Below, one piece after another: positions 43,458 to 51,535 of a DNA stretch of 64,000 nucleotides. The stretch is from NCBI GenBank assembly GCA_016212475.1, contig JACRGC010000013.1, positions 1 through 64,000 of the forward strand, in the 5' to 3' direction. How positions within the stretch are numbered: the stretch's first letter is position 1; every line of letters starts with the position of its first letter. This stretch comes from Microcaldota archaeon. Lineage in GTDB: Archaea > Micrarchaeota > Micrarchaeia > Norongarragalinales > SBBD01. Both the position numbers and the translations under genes were made by a program. Below the pieces are notes generated by a model. That model did not search any database. It saw only the letters and a program-made list of their open reading frames with translations, and was not told the DNA's origin.

Positions 43458-44353
43458 TTCAATTGCCTCTCCATTGCCATTAGCTGTTTAACTGTAAGTT
43501 TCCAATGTTTTTTATCCCTCATTTTACCTTTTTCTGCGACTTCAAGAAACTGGACAAAGGATTTTGGATGTTCGAACGGATTTATGTAACTTAAAGCAAA
43601 GGGAATTGGGGTTTTTGACGGAGATATAATAGGTTTACCGTCAAATTTTGATATGTATTCCTTTGCCATTTTGATGGCAGGCGCCCTGACATGCCCGTCC
43701 TCATTTTTAAGCAACCTAACCAATTCCTTGAAAGCCCTATCCGTTCCAATTTTGCCAATTGAAATAACCGAGCTAGTTTTAACAGCCTGTATATCATCCT
43801 TAAATCTTTTCACAAGGTGCGGAATGGCTTTTTCAGAACCTATTTCTCCAAGGACTTTAACCGCATTCAACCTTACGCCAAAATGCTTGTCATTTAGCAT
43901 TTCTATCAAATCCGGAACCGCTTCTTCTGATTTAATCAATCCGAGTGCATCTCCAGCTGATTGTGTAACTGACCAATCTACATCTCTCATTCTCCTAATC
44001 AAATGCGGAATTGCTTTTTCAGATCCTATCTTCCCAAGTGCCTCAATTGCGTGCTTCCTTATGTACCAATCCTTATCATTCATCAATTCTATCAGATGCG
44101 GGACCGCCCTTTGGGATTTAATTTCTCCGAGGGCAACAATCCCATTTAGCCGAACCGTTTTGCTTTCATCATTTAGCAATTTTACCAAATGCGGGACGGC
44201 TTTGTCCTTCCCTATTGCAATTAATTCATTGATTCCCTCATGGTAAAATAAATTATTATGAGCCTTCTTTATTTTATTTATCTGCTTGCGGATTTCAAAT
44301 GGTTCCCTGATTGCCATTCTTGTTTTTTGAATCCTTTCCATTATTTTGCTCAT
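43454..44353 (-). CDS. HEAT-repeat protein, minus array gene 1
   Basis: 299 residues from the ATG at 44353, which overlaps the TGA of a degraded upstream cassette. About six highly regular HEAT repeats of ~31 residues (KTVRLNGIVALGEIKSQRAV, WYIRKHAIEALGKIGSEKAI, FGVRLNAVKVLGEIGSEKAI). Tail: LSYINPFEHPKSFVQFLEVA then LTVKQLMAMERQLK. Confidence 0.87.
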   Translation of the reverse strand: MSKIMERIQKTRMAIREPFEIRKQINKIKKAHNNLFYHEGINELIAIGKDKAVPHLVKLLNDESKTVRLNGIVALGEIKSQRAVPHLIELMNDKDWYIRKHAIEALGKIGSEKAIPHLIRRMRDVDWSVTQSAGDALGLIKSEEAVPDLIEMLNDKHFGVRLNAVKVLGEIGSEKAIPHLVKRFKDDIQAVKTSSVISIGKIGTDRAFKELVRLLKNEDGHVRAPAIKMAKEYISKFDGKPIISPSKTPIPFALSYINPFEHPKSFVQFLEVAEKGKMRDKKHWKLTVKQLMAMERQLK

Positions 44354-44430
44354 TTTAATCTCCATTCCAATACTATAAACTGTTTAGCGGTTAGTTTCCA
44401 TTGGCTTTTTCATCCATCTTTCCGCTTTTT
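44350..44430 (-). pseudogene. Remnant tail of a lost HEAT cassette
   Basis: On the minus strand the frame reads KKRKDG, a TGA stop (44410-44412), KSQ, then WKLTAKQFIVLEWRLK and TGA. This is the conserved cassette tail, with an in-frame stop and no HEAT repeats before it. It retains the AGATTAAAATGA junction that starts the first intact minus-array gene. Confidence 0.75.
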
Positions 44431-44441
44431 TTGGAATTAAA

Positions 44442-46106
44442 TCAATCAACAAACCCGCTCTTCATATCGTAGTATTTCTTGACGTGTGTTGGGATTGTCG
44501 AATAACCGGTTGCGTTCTTGGCAATTTCTGATAGTGCCGCACTGATTGGGACTTTTTGCCTATATGCCAGTGAATTTATCTGCTCAATAATCCTGTTTAT
44601 GTTTTCCTGCATTTTTGGCTTAAGTTGAGCTTGGTGGCTGTAGGGGCGTTCAACTGCCAGCAAATACCCCTCCCTGCCTTTTAATAGGTGTGCGAACGAA
44701 AACCCGATGAATTCCTTGCCAGAGCTGGTTTCCGCATCACCATAGTGCCCTAAAACTAGTTCTGTAAGCTCTGCCGAGTTGCTAATAAGCGATCTGCACT
44801 GGGGCGTTTTTGGCGATTGGCAGTTATTTTCAAATTTCCCAAGCGTGAAGTGGTCCATTGCATTATGAGTGATTTTGGTTTCAACTTCGGTTGCAGTTGA
44901 TTCCGGCCTTCGCTTAAGCTCCTCAAGGAAATATGCAAGGTCGTTGTAGGTATTCTTCCCAAGTGCCTTTAGGGTTTTTGCATATTTTTCTATTTTTTCC
45001 TCAGGATGCTTTTGCCGAAGTTTTTCAAACCTTTCAATTTGGCTTTCAGGGTCGACTTTTTCAAGGGCCAAAATTTCCGAAACTATTTCCTGCCCGATTT
45101 TGATTGCTTCCCTTGCCTCATCTATTTTTGAAAGCTTAGTTAGCCTATCGAGCGGCTGGAGCACCTTGGCAATATGCTGTTTTTCCAGATTGGTTGCGGA
45201 TTCATGCGTTTTCTTTATTGCATCAAATGCATTTGAATATTCCCCGCCGGCTACTAATTTTTTGAAATCGTGGGAAAAACTAATCTTCTTCTCAAGCAAT
45301 TCAATTTGGCTATTCAAGTCTTTTTTGCTTTTTTCCTGCTCAGATTCAAGGCTGTGGTTCCTTGCCGGATCCCCCTCCTCCTTCAAATGCAGCTTGTAAT
45401 CCCCAAGCTTTCCTTGGTAGGATTCAAAAATAGTTGCCTTGCTTGTTAGCTGCTTATTAGAATCCGTTGCTCCGACATGCGAATCAAGCGATTCCAGGAA
45501 ACGGATGATGGAATCTGGGATTTTTGAGTGCTGCTGTATTTCCTTAGCTTCTTCCGAGTGGTATTTTACCTCCTTTACGCCATCAACCCCTTTTTCAAGG
45601 AATGCCGAATTGACTTTTTCAAACAGCGAATTTTCCTTCTGGGTCGAATCCTTAAGGCTCCTGTAATGGCCCGAGTATGTGAACAAATTGGCAATATATT
45701 CCGGTGAGAGATGTTTCATTATATTGCTATTTATGGATTTTACCGGAACAACCGTTGAAATTTTAGATGCAAGCTCCTTGGCAAGCTCATCTGAGTGGTT
45801 TTGGGCATTTATGATTTTGCCAGCCCTTGCATGATCAACTGCAATTTCCTTTGGGAGGTTGGCAATTACTGAAGCAGTCCGAAGTCTTGATAAGGCGTCG
45901 CTTTTCCTTGAAATCCCGTGGAGCAATAGCCCCATTTTATTTTCAATGACATCCGCCATATTCCTTAGCGCTTCAACCCTTGTCCCAAACGAATTGATCC
46001 GAACAAAAGCCTCCCTCCAACCCCTCTGTTCCTTGTGATCCAGCGGCGATTGTGTTATGATTACATCCCTCTCAATTGAAGTTAGGGATTTTGAGAGCCT
46101 TGCCAT
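44442..46106 (-). CDS. Uncharacterised 554-residue helical protein at the HEAT locus
   Basis: Not recognised. Mostly helical and charged, with coiled-coil-like stretches (LESEQEKSKKDLNSQIELLE, IERFEKLRQKHPEEKIEKYA) and a C-terminal half with KEFIGFSFAHLLKGREGYLL and IIEQINSLAYRQKVPISAAL. No membrane segment, no signal peptide. It sits at the centre of the locus, between the two divergent HEAT arrays, and may be the common partner. Confidence 0.65.
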   Translation of the reverse strand: MARLSKSLTSIERDVIITQSPLDHKEQRGWREAFVRINSFGTRVEALRNMADVIENKMGLLLHGISRKSDALSRLRTASVIANLPKEIAVDHARAGKIINAQNHSDELAKELASKISTVVPVKSINSNIMKHLSPEYIANLFTYSGHYRSLKDSTQKENSLFEKVNSAFLEKGVDGVKEVKYHSEEAKEIQQHSKIPDSIIRFLESLDSHVGATDSNKQLTSKATIFESYQGKLGDYKLHLKEEGDPARNHSLESEQEKSKKDLNSQIELLEKKISFSHDFKKLVAGGEYSNAFDAIKKTHESATNLEKQHIAKVLQPLDRLTKLSKIDEAREAIKIGQEIVSEILALEKVDPESQIERFEKLRQKHPEEKIEKYAKTLKALGKNTYNDLAYFLEELKRRPESTATEVETKITHNAMDHFTLGKFENNCQSPKTPQCRSLISNSAELTELVLGHYGDAETSSGKEFIGFSFAHLLKGREGYLLAVERPYSHQAQLKPKMQENINRIIEQINSLAYRQKVPISAALSEIAKNATGYSTIPTHVKKYYDMKSGFVD

Positions 46107-46175
46107 AAGGAAATATTGGTTCGCCTTAATTTAATAATATGCAATGCAAATATGTCTTTGGAGTAAAGTGGTCAT
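46107..46175. promoter_or_regulatory. Divergent promoter region of the HEAT locus
   Basis: An AT-rich 69-nt spacer (TTAATTTAATAATATGCAAT) separates the 554-residue gene from the plus-strand array. Both transcripts probably start here; no strong dyad is seen. Confidence 0.4.
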
Positions 46176-46580
46176 ATGGCAAAAAAGCCAAACTTGGAAT
46201 ATCGGTTGGCAATTGAAGGGCTCAAAGAACATGATTGGATGAACCGGAAGAATGCAATTTACAACCTAGGGAAAAAAAGTTATATCTCAGCTGTTCCCCA
46301 CTTGGTAAAACACCTGTATGAAAAAGAATCGGAAATCAGAAAAACTACGGCATGGTCGCTTAGCAAAATTAGGTCAAAACTACTAAGGAATGGGCGCAAA
46401 TATTCCCCAAAACAGAATGAGCATTTTGCACTGATGTTAATTGATCCAAAAGAACATCCAAAATCCTTTTTTCGATTCCTTATGGAGATTAAAAAAGGCA
46501 AAAACAGATCAATTAACCACTGGGAACTAACGGCTAAACAGTTCATGGCACTAGAGAGGATGCTTAAATGGCGGGTTTAA
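46176..46580 (+). CDS. HEAT-repeat protein, plus array gene 1 (shortest)
   Basis: 134 residues with essentially one or two HEAT repeats (WMNRKNAIYNLGKKSYISAV, SEIRKTTAWSLSKIRSKLLR) and the tail ALMLIDPKEHPKSFFRFLME then LTAKQFMALERMLK. The usual TGA has become TGG, so translation runs three codons further (WRV) to TAA. The next gene still starts at the ATG inside this junction, giving a 13-nt overlap. Confidence 0.82.
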   Translation: MAKKPNLEYRLAIEGLKEHDWMNRKNAIYNLGKKSYISAVPHLVKHLYEKESEIRKTTAWSLSKIRSKLLRNGRKYSPKQNEHFALMLIDPKEHPKSFFRFLMEIKKGKNRSINHWELTAKQFMALERMLKWRV

Positions 46581-47173
46581 ACGCAATACTTGAAAATGCG
46601 CGTACTAAATTGTCCATAAGGTCTGCCTATAATAGAATTATAGCAGGATCTATTAGGCCAGATAATTATCCCTTAAATAAGGAGTTCAAAGAACTAAAAA
46701 AATTTGATCTTGACCTATCTTTGCCTTACTGGATGAAATTGATAAAATCTAAAAATTATGTGCTTATGAAGGATGCATGCTATCATCTTGGCACAATCAA
46801 ATCCGATAAGGCAGTTCCGCATTCGGTTAAATTATTGGAGGATAAAAACCATTTTTATGATCTCGACGTTGTTCTTGCACTTGGGAAAATTGGCTCTGAA
46901 AAAGCAGTGGTTCCGTTAATGAATTGGAGGGGCCTAGATCGTTTCGTTGCAAGGGAAGCAATTAGTATGATAAGGGATAGTGTTCTTAAAAGAAAACTGC
47001 GCATAGATTCGAACAATCCTGAATTATTGGCCTTATACCACTTAAATCCCCTTTATTACCCAAAAGCCTTTGAAAAATTTTTAATGCAGGCAAGAAAAGG
47101 AAAAAACAAATCTGAAAAGCATTGGGAATTGACCGCCAAGGAACTAATGGCGATGGAAGGTAGGTTGAAATGA
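46568..47173 (+). CDS. HEAT-repeat protein, plus array gene 2
   Basis: 201 residues. Its N-terminal part (EFKELKKFDLDLSLPYWMKL) closely matches minus-array gene 5 (EFKKLKKFDLDFSLPYWKEL), linking the two arrays. Repeats: LMKDACYHLGTIKSDKAVPH, LDVVLALGKIGSEKAVVPLM. Tail: LNPLYYPKAFEKFLMQARKG then LTAKELMAMEGRLK. Confidence 0.85.
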   Translation: MAGLNAILENARTKLSIRSAYNRIIAGSIRPDNYPLNKEFKELKKFDLDLSLPYWMKLIKSKNYVLMKDACYHLGTIKSDKAVPHSVKLLEDKNHFYDLDVVLALGKIGSEKAVVPLMNWRGLDRFVAREAISMIRDSVLKRKLRIDSNNPELLALYHLNPLYYPKAFEKFLMQARKGKNKSEKHWELTAKELMAMEGRLK

Positions 47174-47676
47174 ATAATCAAAAAGGAATTGAAAAGGAAA
47201 ATCAAACGGAAGCCCAAAGGCTTATTTTGCAGTTGAAAAATAGCCAGCCCCATTTAAGATCCCATGCTGCCGAAGCGCTTGGGGATATCCGGTCAGAAAA
47301 ATCAATCCCGCATTTAATTGATGTTTTGGATGACAAGGATCCGGATGTCCGGCTTAATGCGGCGCTTTCGCTTGGGAAAATCGGCTCCCATGAAGCTATT
47401 CCAAAATTGATTGGCCGCAAAAAAGAGGAATCCTCCTTCTTTAGGCATTTTTTAGACCAGGCGCTTGGGAAAATTCGGAAAAAACTAATTGAAAACAAGG
47501 CAGTTTTTACGGTAAATGAGCCCATCCATTTCGCATTTATGCACATCAATCCGGTAGAATTCCCAAGGGCGTTCAATACGTTCCTGGGCCTTGTTAAAAA
47601 GGGGAAAAACAAGAAAGATACTTACTGGAAATTGACTGCAAAGCAGCTAATTGTCATGGAGGATAGGTTGAAATGA
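47170..47676 (+). CDS. HEAT-repeat protein, plus array gene 3
   Basis: 168 residues, about three HEAT repeats (HLRSHAAEALGDIRSEKSIP, PDVRLNAALSLGKIGSHEAI). Tail: AFMHINPVEFPRAFNTFLGL then LTAKQLIVMEDRLK, nearly the same as plus-array gene 6, suggesting recent exchange. ATGA coupling on both sides. Confidence 0.86.
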   Translation: MNNQKGIEKENQTEAQRLILQLKNSQPHLRSHAAEALGDIRSEKSIPHLIDVLDDKDPDVRLNAALSLGKIGSHEAIPKLIGRKKEESSFFRHFLDQALGKIRKKLIENKAVFTVNEPIHFAFMHINPVEFPRAFNTFLGLVKKGKNKKDTYWKLTAKQLIVMEDRLK

Positions 47677-48428
47677 ACCAAACAAAGTTACGCATCAACG
47701 AAACACTTGCAAGGCTCAGGGAGCGGTTTAAAATTAGGCGCCTAATTAGCCGTGTCGGAAATAACCCCCGCGATGCCAAAAGCATATCGCGATTGGGTGA
47801 ATTTGGCCCTAAAAAAGTGGTTCCGCACTTGATTGGGATGTTAAAAAAAGATTTCATAGATAAAAACGAAAATGCATTGAAGACTATAGAATTATTGAAA
47901 TGGAAAGAAATAATCCCGGATTCAATCATTTTATTAAAGAGTCCTTGGCCAGTAAAAAGGGCAAATGCTATACGGGCACTTAGAAATACGCAATCTATTG
48001 AGGCAATCCCGCATTTGGTTGCGATGCTTGGCGACCAAAAGTGTTCGGATGAGTTGGAAGATGCGTTGTTGAAGTTTGACTTTCATAAAACAATTCCTCC
48101 TATTTTCGAAGCACTCAATTCATATCGGGAAAATTATGACACATTGGCCTTTCTTGGAACGTCCGGGCCTAGATTTTTGACTAAAAATAGGCTGATTTAT
48201 GGTGCATTGGACTTTCTTGGAAAATATAGGCCCAGGATTTTGAAAAACTATGGGCGGTTTTCCCAAAACCAGCCCGAATATGTTGCCCTTCTGCATATTA
48301 ATCCGTTTACGCACCCAAAATCATTCATTAAATTATATGGGGAGGCGCAAAAGAAACCAAGAAAATCGCCAGAATACTGGAAACTCGAAGCTAAGCAATT
48401 GATGGCAATGGAAAGGAGATTGAAATGA
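47673..48428 (+). CDS. HEAT-like repeat protein, plus array gene 4
   Basis: 251 residues with diverged repeats (DAKSISRLGEFGPKKVVPHL, VKRANAIRALRNTQSIEAIP). A tandem internal repeat of about 22 residues occurs near 165-205 (LAFLGTSGPRFLTKNR and LDFLGKYRPRILKNYGR). Tail: LLHINPFTHPKSFIKLYGEA then EAKQLMAMERRLK. Confidence 0.82.
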   Translation: MNQTKLRINETLARLRERFKIRRLISRVGNNPRDAKSISRLGEFGPKKVVPHLIGMLKKDFIDKNENALKTIELLKWKEIIPDSIILLKSPWPVKRANAIRALRNTQSIEAIPHLVAMLGDQKCSDELEDALLKFDFHKTIPPIFEALNSYRENYDTLAFLGTSGPRFLTKNRLIYGALDFLGKYRPRILKNYGRFSQNQPEYVALLHINPFTHPKSFIKLYGEAQKKPRKSPEYWKLEAKQLMAMERRLK

Positions 48429-49000
48429 ACGAAAAACCAAAAAAAGACATAATTCCAATCTGGTTTGACCGAATAAATAGTGGTGATGAGACAACTCGTT
48501 TAATTGCCCTCAGAAATCCTTTAAAGGCCGTTACCCAAAAAGACACACCCTATTTGATTAAAACACTTGAACATAAAGATCCGTCGGTAAGAATTTTTGC
48601 AATTAACGCCCTTGGAAAAGCCAGCCCCAAAATTGCAATACCTCATCTTATAAAATCCTTAAGGGATGGTTTTTTTACAAGTATGGAGGCTGCCCATTCA
48701 CTTGACAAAATAGGCCTGCCGTCAATAATGCCATTAATTGAGGATTTGAAAAATGCACCTGAGCATGTAAAATACGACAATTTTAAAATTATAGATTCAA
48801 TTTTGGATAAAGCCAGAAAGGGGAAAAAATTCAAATCAAACCATCCGATATTTGTTGCCCTCAATCATATAAATCCGCGGGAATACCCTAATTCATTCTT
48901 GAAATTTTATGGCGAATTTATTAAAAATAGGAAGAAATCGAAGGATTATTGGAAGCTAACCGCTAAACAATTAACTGCTTTAGAGGGGAGGTTGAAATGA
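48425..49000 (+). CDS. HEAT-repeat protein, plus array gene 5
   Basis: 191 residues, two to three HEAT repeats (PSVRIFAINALGKASPKIAI, FFTSMEAAHSLDKIGLPSIM). Tail: LNHINPREYPNSFLKFYGEF then LTAKQLTALEGRLK. Coupled by ATGA overlaps. Confidence 0.84.
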   Translation: MNEKPKKDIIPIWFDRINSGDETTRLIALRNPLKAVTQKDTPYLIKTLEHKDPSVRIFAINALGKASPKIAIPHLIKSLRDGFFTSMEAAHSLDKIGLPSIMPLIEDLKNAPEHVKYDNFKIIDSILDKARKGKKFKSNHPIFVALNHINPREYPNSFLKFYGEFIKNRKKSKDYWKLTAKQLTALEGRLK

Positions 49001-49596
49001 ACGAGCAAAAAATGGAAGAAAAGGAAAAAAAGGAAAGAATCCGCAGGCGGATTGGTGAGTTGCAGGATACCACTTTTAGCGTGAGGGGCAATGCAGCCCT
49101 AGATCTTGGAGAAATTGGCTCTCGCATAGCGGTTCCTCATCTTATTGAGAGATTGAAGGATGAAGATTTTTATGTGAGATCCCAGGCAATCAGGGCTCTT
49201 GGAAAAATCGGCTCTAAAAAAGCGGTTCCGCATTTGATCGAGAAGTTGAATGATAAATGGGGATCGGATAAATTCGAAGCAGCCTTCTCGCTTGGGATGA
49301 TGGGTCGCCATGAAGCGCTCCCGTATCTGATTGAAAGATTGAAGGATGAATACTATTATTCAAGGGATCAAGCAGCCGAAGCGCTTGGAAAAATCAGAAT
49401 AAAATTACTCGAAGGGAAAGTCAAATTCATTCCGAATCAACCTATACCTTTTGCTTTTATGCACATTAACCCGGTTGAGTATCCCAAATCATTCGAGAAG
49501 TTTTTAAGGGAGGTTAGGAAAAAATCAAAAAAATCGCCAGATTATTGGAATTTGACTGCAAAGCAGCTAATTGTCATGGAGGATAGGTTGAAATGA
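48997..49596 (+). CDS. HEAT-repeat protein, plus array gene 6
   Basis: 199 residues, four very regular HEAT repeats (FSVRGNAALDLGEIGSRIAV, FYVRSQAIRALGKIGSKKAV, SDKFEAAFSLGMMGRHEALP, YYSRDQAAEALGKIRIKLLE). Tail: AFMHINPVEYPKSFEKFLRE then LTAKQLIVMEDRLK. Confidence 0.88.
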   Translation: MNEQKMEEKEKKERIRRRIGELQDTTFSVRGNAALDLGEIGSRIAVPHLIERLKDEDFYVRSQAIRALGKIGSKKAVPHLIEKLNDKWGSDKFEAAFSLGMMGRHEALPYLIERLKDEYYYSRDQAAEALGKIRIKLLEGKVKFIPNQPIPFAFMHINPVEYPKSFEKFLREVRKKSKKSPDYWNLTAKQLIVMEDRLK

Positions 49597-50099
49597 GCGA
49601 TAACAAACCGAAAGAAATGGCAAAACAAAATGAAATACGGTATTATATTGAACGGCTCAAGAGCAAAGACTATTTTGTTTTTTATGATGCAGTACACAAG
49701 CTTGGCGAACTTCGCTCTCATAAGGCAGTTCCCCATTTGATAGAAATTCTTAAAAGTGATAAGTCAATTGAACGATTCAAAGTGCTCGAAGCGCTTGGAA
49801 AAATCGGATCTATTAAGGCGTTGTTTCCAATGATCGATCAATTGACGGATGGAAAAGCATATGTGCGATCCTATGCAGTCAGGGCGCTTGGGCAGATCAG
49901 GGCAAAACTACTGGAACAGACGGAAAATCCCGCACCAAAACAACCTATTGCCTTCGCATTATTTCACATAAATCCGGCTCATTATCCAAAGGCTTTCCTG
50001 AAATTTTATGAAGAAGTCAAAAGCAAGCCAAATAAGCCTTTGGACTACTGGAAACTGACTGCAAAACAATTAACTGCTGTTGAAGGAAAACTCAAATGA
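49593..50099 (+). CDS. HEAT-repeat protein, plus array gene 7 (last)
   Basis: 168 residues, three HEAT repeats (FVFYDAVHKLGELRSHKAVP, RFKVLEALGKIGSIKALFPM, AYVRSYAVRALGQIRAKLLE). Tail: LFHINPAHYPKAFLKFYEEV then LTAKQLTAVEGKLK. It still ends in the ATGA junction, but the ATG leads only into a 12-codon frame, so a following cassette has been lost or never existed. Confidence 0.87.
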   Translation: MSDNKPKEMAKQNEIRYYIERLKSKDYFVFYDAVHKLGELRSHKAVPHLIEILKSDKSIERFKVLEALGKIGSIKALFPMIDQLTDGKAYVRSYAVRALGQIRAKLLEQTENPAPKQPIAFALFHINPAHYPKAFLKFYEEVKSKPNKPLDYWKLTAKQLTAVEGKLK

Positions 50100-50158
50100 A
50101 ACCGTTAAATCCACTTTCCTTATTCTTTTTTTAATCCCGATGCCCAAATATTGGTGTT

Positions 50159-50319
50159 GCCGGGATGGCAGAGTGGTTATCGCGCCAGCCTTGAACAAAT
50201 TTGCCGGTTTTAATTGGCAAGTTCGAAGGTTAGCTGGTGCCCGCAAGGGTTCGAGAGTTCGAATGTTCTTTTGCAGTAATGCACGGGAATGGTTTTTTCC
50301 GAAATTCTCTCTCCCGGCG
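50159..50319 (+). tRNA. tRNA-Ser (TGA) with two introns, one in the T-loop
   Basis: Acceptor arms GCCGGGA (50159-50165) and TCCCGGC (50312-50318) pair perfectly, with a G discriminator at 50319 typical of Ser. Anticodon stem CCAGC/GCTGG encloses CTTGAA, anticodon TGA, and a 36-nt intron (50196-50231) with a TTGCC/GGCAA hairpin. Variable arm CCC-GCAA-GGG follows. T-stem GAGAG (50253-50257) pairs with CTCTC (50307-50311), but the T-loop (TTCGAAT) is interrupted by about 42 extra nt near 50263-50306. Removing both leaves a normal type II tRNA. Confidence 0.85.
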
Positions 50320-50347
50320 TTTTTTATTGTGTTTTTTGTGATTGATT

Positions 50348-51286
50348 ATGACTGAACTTTATGATGTTGCAATTGTTGGCGCAGGCGCAGCCGGCTTAAC
50401 CGCAGGCATTTACGTCAGCAGGAAAAAGCTCAAGAATCTGATAATTTCCGTAGATGTCGGAGGGCTAACAAACCTTACCAACCACATTGAAAACTATCCC
50501 GGAGCTGGAACCCAGCCGGGGCCCGATTTGATGAATAAATTCTTTGAGGAAGCAAAGGGGTTTGGCTCGCAGTTCAAATACGCAAAAGTTGAAAAAGTAA
50601 ATAAGCAAAGCGATGGAACATTCGAATTATTGCTCGAAGGCGGTGAGAAAATTTCGTCCAAAACCGTAATTTTGGCATTCGGTTCGCTTCCAAAAATGAT
50701 TGGAGTCCCAGGAGAAACCAAATTTTTAGGCAGGGGAGTTTCCACATGCGCAACTTGCGATGCGCCGCTTTACAAGGGAAAAGTTACCGCAGTAATTGGC
50801 GGAGGAAACTCAGCTGTTGAAGGAGCTCTTGAACTTAGCAATTTGGCAACAAAAACCTACCTGATTCACCGAAGGGAGGAATTCCGTGCGGATCCAATCA
50901 CCCTCGAAAAGCTAAAAGCATCCCCAAATGTTGAAATAATCACGAATGCAACTGTTTTGGAAATTATTGGCGAAAAAAAAGTTGAAACGCTTAAGTTGAA
51001 AACCTCCTTTGGCGACCATTTGATCAAAGTCGATGGCGTTTTCATAGAAATTGGGCACGAAGTGAAGGCTGATTTCATCAAGGGCCTAGTTGATCTCAAC
51101 GCGCAAAATGAAGTGATTGTTGATTTGGTCGGAAAGACAAACGTTCCGGGCATATTTGCAGCCGGCGATGCGACAATTAATCCCTACAAGCAGACAGTAA
51201 TTTCGGCTGGTTCAGGAGCAACAGCGGCACTTGAATGCTACAAATACATAATGGGATCAAAAGCAATCCTTAGTGATTGGAAATGA
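50348..51286 (+). CDS. trxB: Thioredoxin-disulfide reductase
   Basis: 312 residues. FAD-binding GAGAAGLTAGIY near residue 11, the redox-active CATC (about 134-137) and the NADP-binding GGGNSAVEGA (about 158). C-terminal VPGIFAAGDAT closes the FAD site. It would supply electrons to the thioredoxin-like proteins at 56286, 60631 and 61211. The ATG at 50348 follows GTGATT. Confidence 0.94.
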   Translation: MTELYDVAIVGAGAAGLTAGIYVSRKKLKNLIISVDVGGLTNLTNHIENYPGAGTQPGPDLMNKFFEEAKGFGSQFKYAKVEKVNKQSDGTFELLLEGGEKISSKTVILAFGSLPKMIGVPGETKFLGRGVSTCATCDAPLYKGKVTAVIGGGNSAVEGALELSNLATKTYLIHRREEFRADPITLEKLKASPNVEIITNATVLEIIGEKKVETLKLKTSFGDHLIKVDGVFIEIGHEVKADFIKGLVDLNAQNEVIVDLVGKTNVPGIFAAGDATINPYKQTVISAGSGATAALECYKYIMGSKAILSDWK

Positions 51287-51367
51287 AATAGTGGTTTGTT
51301 AGAGATTGCGAAGCGATCCTTAAATTGGAATTGAACTTTCTTAACTCAATCCCAGCTTCCGGCCTCA

Positions 51368-51520
51368 TTAAAAACCAGTTGAAAAGCCGCCTGAAGCAAA
51401 ATGCAATGCTGCACCTACTCCAAATATCCAAATCGCATCCGAATTCCCCTGCAAAAACATCAAAATGCCTATTCCCATAAGAATCATGTCGACATACAAA
51501 AGTTCCGTGTGCCCTCGCAT
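51368..51520 (-). CDS. 50-residue membrane protein downstream of FTR1
   Basis: MRGHTELLYVDMILMGIGIL, then MFLQGNSDAIWIFGVGAALHFASGGFSTGF in sequence. Two hydrophobic segments. The site GGTGGGAG lies just before ATG and 15 nt separate it from the FTR1 stop, so it is co-transcribed. Not recognised; possible accessory subunit of the iron permease. Confidence 0.55.
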   Translation of the reverse strand: MRGHTELLYVDMILMGIGILMFLQGNSDAIWIFGVGAALHFASGGFSTGF

Positions 51521-51535
51521 AACTCCCACCTGAAT

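Noticed and set aside
40500-50099. HEAT arrays as phycobilisome lyase-like or condensin-type proteins
   Set aside because: PBS-lyase HEAT repeats are generic; there are no phycobiliproteins, and the proteins are far too short for condensin or importin HEAT subunits.
38874-50319. HEAT locus as an integrated element using a tRNA attachment site
   Set aside because: Both tRNAs present their 5' sides to the locus, while integrases normally use 3' ends. No integrase and no duplicated tRNA 3' end were found.
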